A DNA stretch of 14,314 nucleotides from contig JAEYTV010000539.1 in assembly GCA_023433855.1 (NCBI GenBank), positions 1-14,314 on the forward strand, written 5' to 3'. Shown here one piece after another: positions 14,252 to 14,314 of this stretch. Position 1 is the stretch's first letter, and each line of letters begins with the position of its first letter. Both the position numbers and the translations under genes were made by a program. This stretch comes from Pseudomonadota bacterium. Lineage in GTDB: Bacteria; Pseudomonadota; Alphaproteobacteria; Rhizobiales; Rhizobiaceae. The notes under the pieces were generated by a model, which worked only from the letters and a program-made list of their open reading frames with translations, was not told the origin of the DNA and searched no databases.

Positions 14252-14314
14252 GGGCTCTTCCCCTGAGTTCGAGGCGGCAAATCGACGATCTGCCATTTGC
14301 ACTATTTCTACAGT

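Noticed and set aside
14252..14314. Possible cobalamin riboswitch ahead of the corrinoid cluster
   Set aside because: Only 63 bases are visible upstream of the start and no B12-box-like element is present there; the leader, if any, lies outside the window.

Overview
This window looks like chromosomal DNA of a high-GC alphaproteobacterium, most likely of the order Hyphomicrobiales (Rhizobiaceae-like). That placement rests on protein style only: a large MscS-family channel, a GATase1/AraC (GlxA-type) regulator, a LysR gene beside a DUF1127 gene, an entericidin-like lipoprotein and a dimethylglycine dehydrogenase-like flavoprotein. No RNA gene, insertion sequence, phage gene or CRISPR array is visible.

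Left part (1-6830): the 3' end of an MscS-type channel gene enters at base 1. A solitary 837-aa FAD/folate oxidoreductase of the dimethylglycine/sarcosine dehydrogenase family (1666-4179) follows and ends in a clear intrinsic terminator (4209-4240). Next is a tightly coupled pair: a double-receiver protein (4334-5185) and a GGDEF-fold protein (5196-5822). Together they look like a PleD-type REC-REC-GGDEF protein split into two genes, with substitutions at key catalytic positions. The pair converges with and overlaps a GATase1-AraC regulator (5799-6827, minus), of the family that includes the glycine-betaine regulator GbdR.

Middle (6828-8400): a promoter-rich stretch with short repeats, a DUF1127 small-protein gene (minus) and a divergent LysR regulator (plus). 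Between these two genes lies a dyad with the LysR-box geometry.

Right part (8401-14251, minus strand): a corrinoid/folate methyl-transfer cluster. In transcription order it encodes a MtbC/MtgC-like corrinoid protein, a DUF1638 protein, a formyltransferase-fold protein, a PF13769 ('virulence factor') small protein, a methyltetrahydrofolate:corrinoid methyltransferase and a RACo-type [2Fe-2S]/ASKHA corrinoid activator. An entericidin gene on the opposite strand sits between the first two genes. The substrate-specific MttB-family methyltransferase that such a system needs is not in the window; it may lie just beyond base 14314.

Working model (inference): a quaternary amine such as glycine betaine is demethylated through the corrinoid protein, MeTr moves the methyl group to tetrahydrofolate, and the ASKHA protein re-reduces cobalamin that has been oxidised. 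The dimethylglycine dehydrogenase homologue would take the demethylated product further, under the GbdR-like regulator. The roles of DUF1638, the formyltransferase and the PF13769 protein in this setting are the main unknowns. Everything was read by eye; family names come from motif recognition, not from database searches.
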